From contig PEYP01000012.1 in NCBI GenBank assembly GCA_002774315.1, positions 1 to 6,917 on the forward strand: 6,917 bases of DNA, in the 5' to 3' direction. This stretch comes from Candidatus Stahliibacteriota bacterium CG08_land_8_20_14_0_20_40_26. GTDB taxonomy: Bacteria > Hydrothermota > UBA3073. Below are positions 6,395 to 6,917 of this stretch, one piece after another (position 1 is the first letter of the stretch; every line of letters begins with the position of its first letter). Made by a program: the position numbers and the translations under genes. The notes beneath the pieces are model-generated. The model was not told the DNA's origin, made no database searches, and saw only the letters and a program-made list of their open reading frames with translations.

Positions 6395-6700
6395 ATGAGT
6401 ATGAACGAGCTTGCAAAAGAAATAGCAAAATGGAGGAAAGAAAAAGGTTTTGTCACGACCTGGGATAATATGCTTGAGAAATTGATGCTCGTTGTATCAG
6501 AAGTATCAGAGGCAGCAGAATGTTACAGGAATGATGACAGGAAGGGCTTTAATGAAGAGATAGCAGACATATTTATAAGGCTCTTTGACATATGTGGAAC
6601 GCTTAATATTGATATAGAAAGAGAAATAGGAAAGAAGATGGAGAAGAACAGAAAGAGACCCTACAGGCACGGTAAAAAGATGGGAGATGTTGTGAAATAG
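6395..6700 (+). CDS. Small MazG-like nucleotide pyrophosphohydrolase (101 aa)
   Basis: This is a single-domain all-alpha NTP pyrophosphohydrolase of the MazG-like family, predicted to cleave (d)NTPs to monophosphate and pyrophosphate with Mg2+ and so clean up the nucleotide pool. The metal-binding signature EXXE...EXXD is present as E36-V-S-E39 and E55-I-A-D58 with 15 residues between, within the normal range. The tail NRKRPYRHGKK (about 85-95) fits the common C-terminal motif of these proteins. Its length is typical for the short family, well below the ~260 aa two-domain MazG of E. coli, so I give no symbol. It starts 119 nt after addA, separated by the GTTN array, and is the only gene here with a plausible ribosome binding site. 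The start is ATG 6395 or, equally plausibly, 6401. Substrate specificity cannot be read from sequence. A link with AddAB beyond co-orientation is inference. Confidence 0.88.
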   Translation: MSMNELAKEIAKWRKEKGFVTTWDNMLEKLMLVVSEVSEAAECYRNDDRKGFNEEIADIFIRLFDICGTLNIDIEREIGKKMEKNRKRPYRHGKKMGDVVK

Positions 6701-6708
6701 TTTTTTCC

Positions 6709-6737
6709 TTGACTTTTTAAGAAGGATGTGGTATAAT
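6709..6737 (+). promoter_or_regulatory. Strong sigma-70-type promoter with extended -10, facing out of the window
   Basis: The -35 box TTGACT (6709-6714, 5 of 6 to consensus) and the -10 box TATAAT (6732-6737, 6 of 6) are separated by exactly 17 nt. TGTGG just before the -10 fits the extended -10 rule (TRTGN). Transcription should begin near 6744. It lies beyond the MazG-like stop and points right, so it should serve a gene or RNA largely outside this window. Confidence 0.82.
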
Positions 6738-6784
6738 ACAGAACCACAGAGGTCACAAAGTTAAATCAAAAATCAAAATGTAAA

Positions 6785-6804
6785 CCTGCCTGACGGCAGG
6801 CAGG
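6785..6804. repeat. Palindromic repeat, CCTGCC family, copy 4
   Basis: CCTGCCTGACGGCAGGCAGG is palindromic except for one A/G pair near the centre. It lies about 40 nt downstream of the predicted transcription start, so the outgoing transcript would carry it as a hairpin. Only seven other bases lie between its end and the AT-rich start of the next repeat, and there is no T-run for termination. Confidence 0.9.
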
Positions 6805-6813
6805 TATCAAAAT

Positions 6814-6859
6814 TATAGCCACAGATTACACAGATTTATAGCCACAGATTACACAGATT
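6814..6859. repeat. Two perfect tandem 23-bp repeats (GCCACAGATTACACAGATT type)
   Basis: Positions 6814-6836 and 6837-6859 are identical 23-mers consisting of TATA followed by GCCACAGATTACACAGATT. Degenerate copies in the opposite orientation lie at 54-99, over the start of addB. Each unit contains two related half-words (CCACAGATT and ACACAGATT). Confidence 0.95.
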
Positions 6860-6917
6860 TTTAAAACACAAATTATCCAAAGGATCCGTATGGACACGAA
6901 AAATGCGAACTACACGA

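Larger units (their letters stand above)
6701..6917. other. Non-coding 3' end of window: outward promoter and repeats
   Basis: After the MazG-like stop there is a short T-run (6701-6706) without a convincing hairpin before it. Then come a strong promoter (6709-6737), CCACAGAGGTCACAAAG (6744-6760, related in style to the downstream CCACAGATTACACAG words), a palindrome (6785-6804) and a 23-bp direct repeat pair (6814-6859). An ATG at 6890 preceded by AAAGGA (6879-6884) opens a frame (MDTKNANYT) that runs off the window. The sequence there looks like more ACACGAA-type repeat, so I do not call it a gene. Confidence 0.65.

Noticed and set aside
6890..6917. Possible start of a further gene (ATG 6890 with AAAGGA upstream)
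   Set aside because: Only nine codons are visible, and the DNA resembles ACACGAA-type repeat; it can only be judged with sequence beyond the window.

Overview
The window carries a bacterial double-strand-break repair locus on the + strand: addB (82-2898), addA (3267-6275) and a small MazG-type nucleotide pyrophosphohydrolase gene (6395-6700). I found no convincing gene on the - strand and no tRNA, rRNA, CRISPR array or transposase. AddA has a complete set of UvrD/Rep (SF1A) helicase motifs plus a RecB-type nuclease domain. AddB has a degenerate, Walker-A-less helicase fold, a second RecB-type nuclease domain and the four cysteines of the AddB iron-sulfur staple. Together they should form the AddAB helicase-nuclease that resects broken DNA ends for RecA.

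The DNA is AT-rich, with purine-rich coding strands, frequent AGA/AGG (Arg) and ATA (Ile) codons, and K/E-rich proteins. The gaps are full of short palindromes (CCTGCCTNCCGGCAGGCAGG type), period-7 and period-8 tandem arrays and 'GCCACAGATTACACAGATT' repeats. My impression is an uncultivated candidate-phylum bacterium, since such repeats are familiar from metagenome-derived genomes, but the phylum cannot be fixed from this window.

Layout: 1-81 holds a palindrome and a degenerate 23-bp repeat that runs into the start of addB. addB follows. A 368-nt repeat-filled gap (2899-3266) separates it from addA, which is unusual because addB and addA are normally adjacent or overlapping. addA ends inside a GTTN tetranucleotide array (6267-6362), and the MazG-like gene follows. 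The last 217 nt hold a near-consensus sigma-70 promoter pointing out of the window, another palindrome and two perfect 23-bp direct repeats.

The most noteworthy signal is the way these repeats meet the genes. The addB start codon and first six codons lie in a repeat copy. A block inside addB (about 862-1017) looks like intergenic repeat sequence kept in frame. The linker between the AddA helicase and nuclease domains is written by a 74-nt pure-purine tract. The last codons and stop of addA lie in a microsatellite. Repeats therefore seem to have supplied start, stop and linker sequence to otherwise conserved enzymes.
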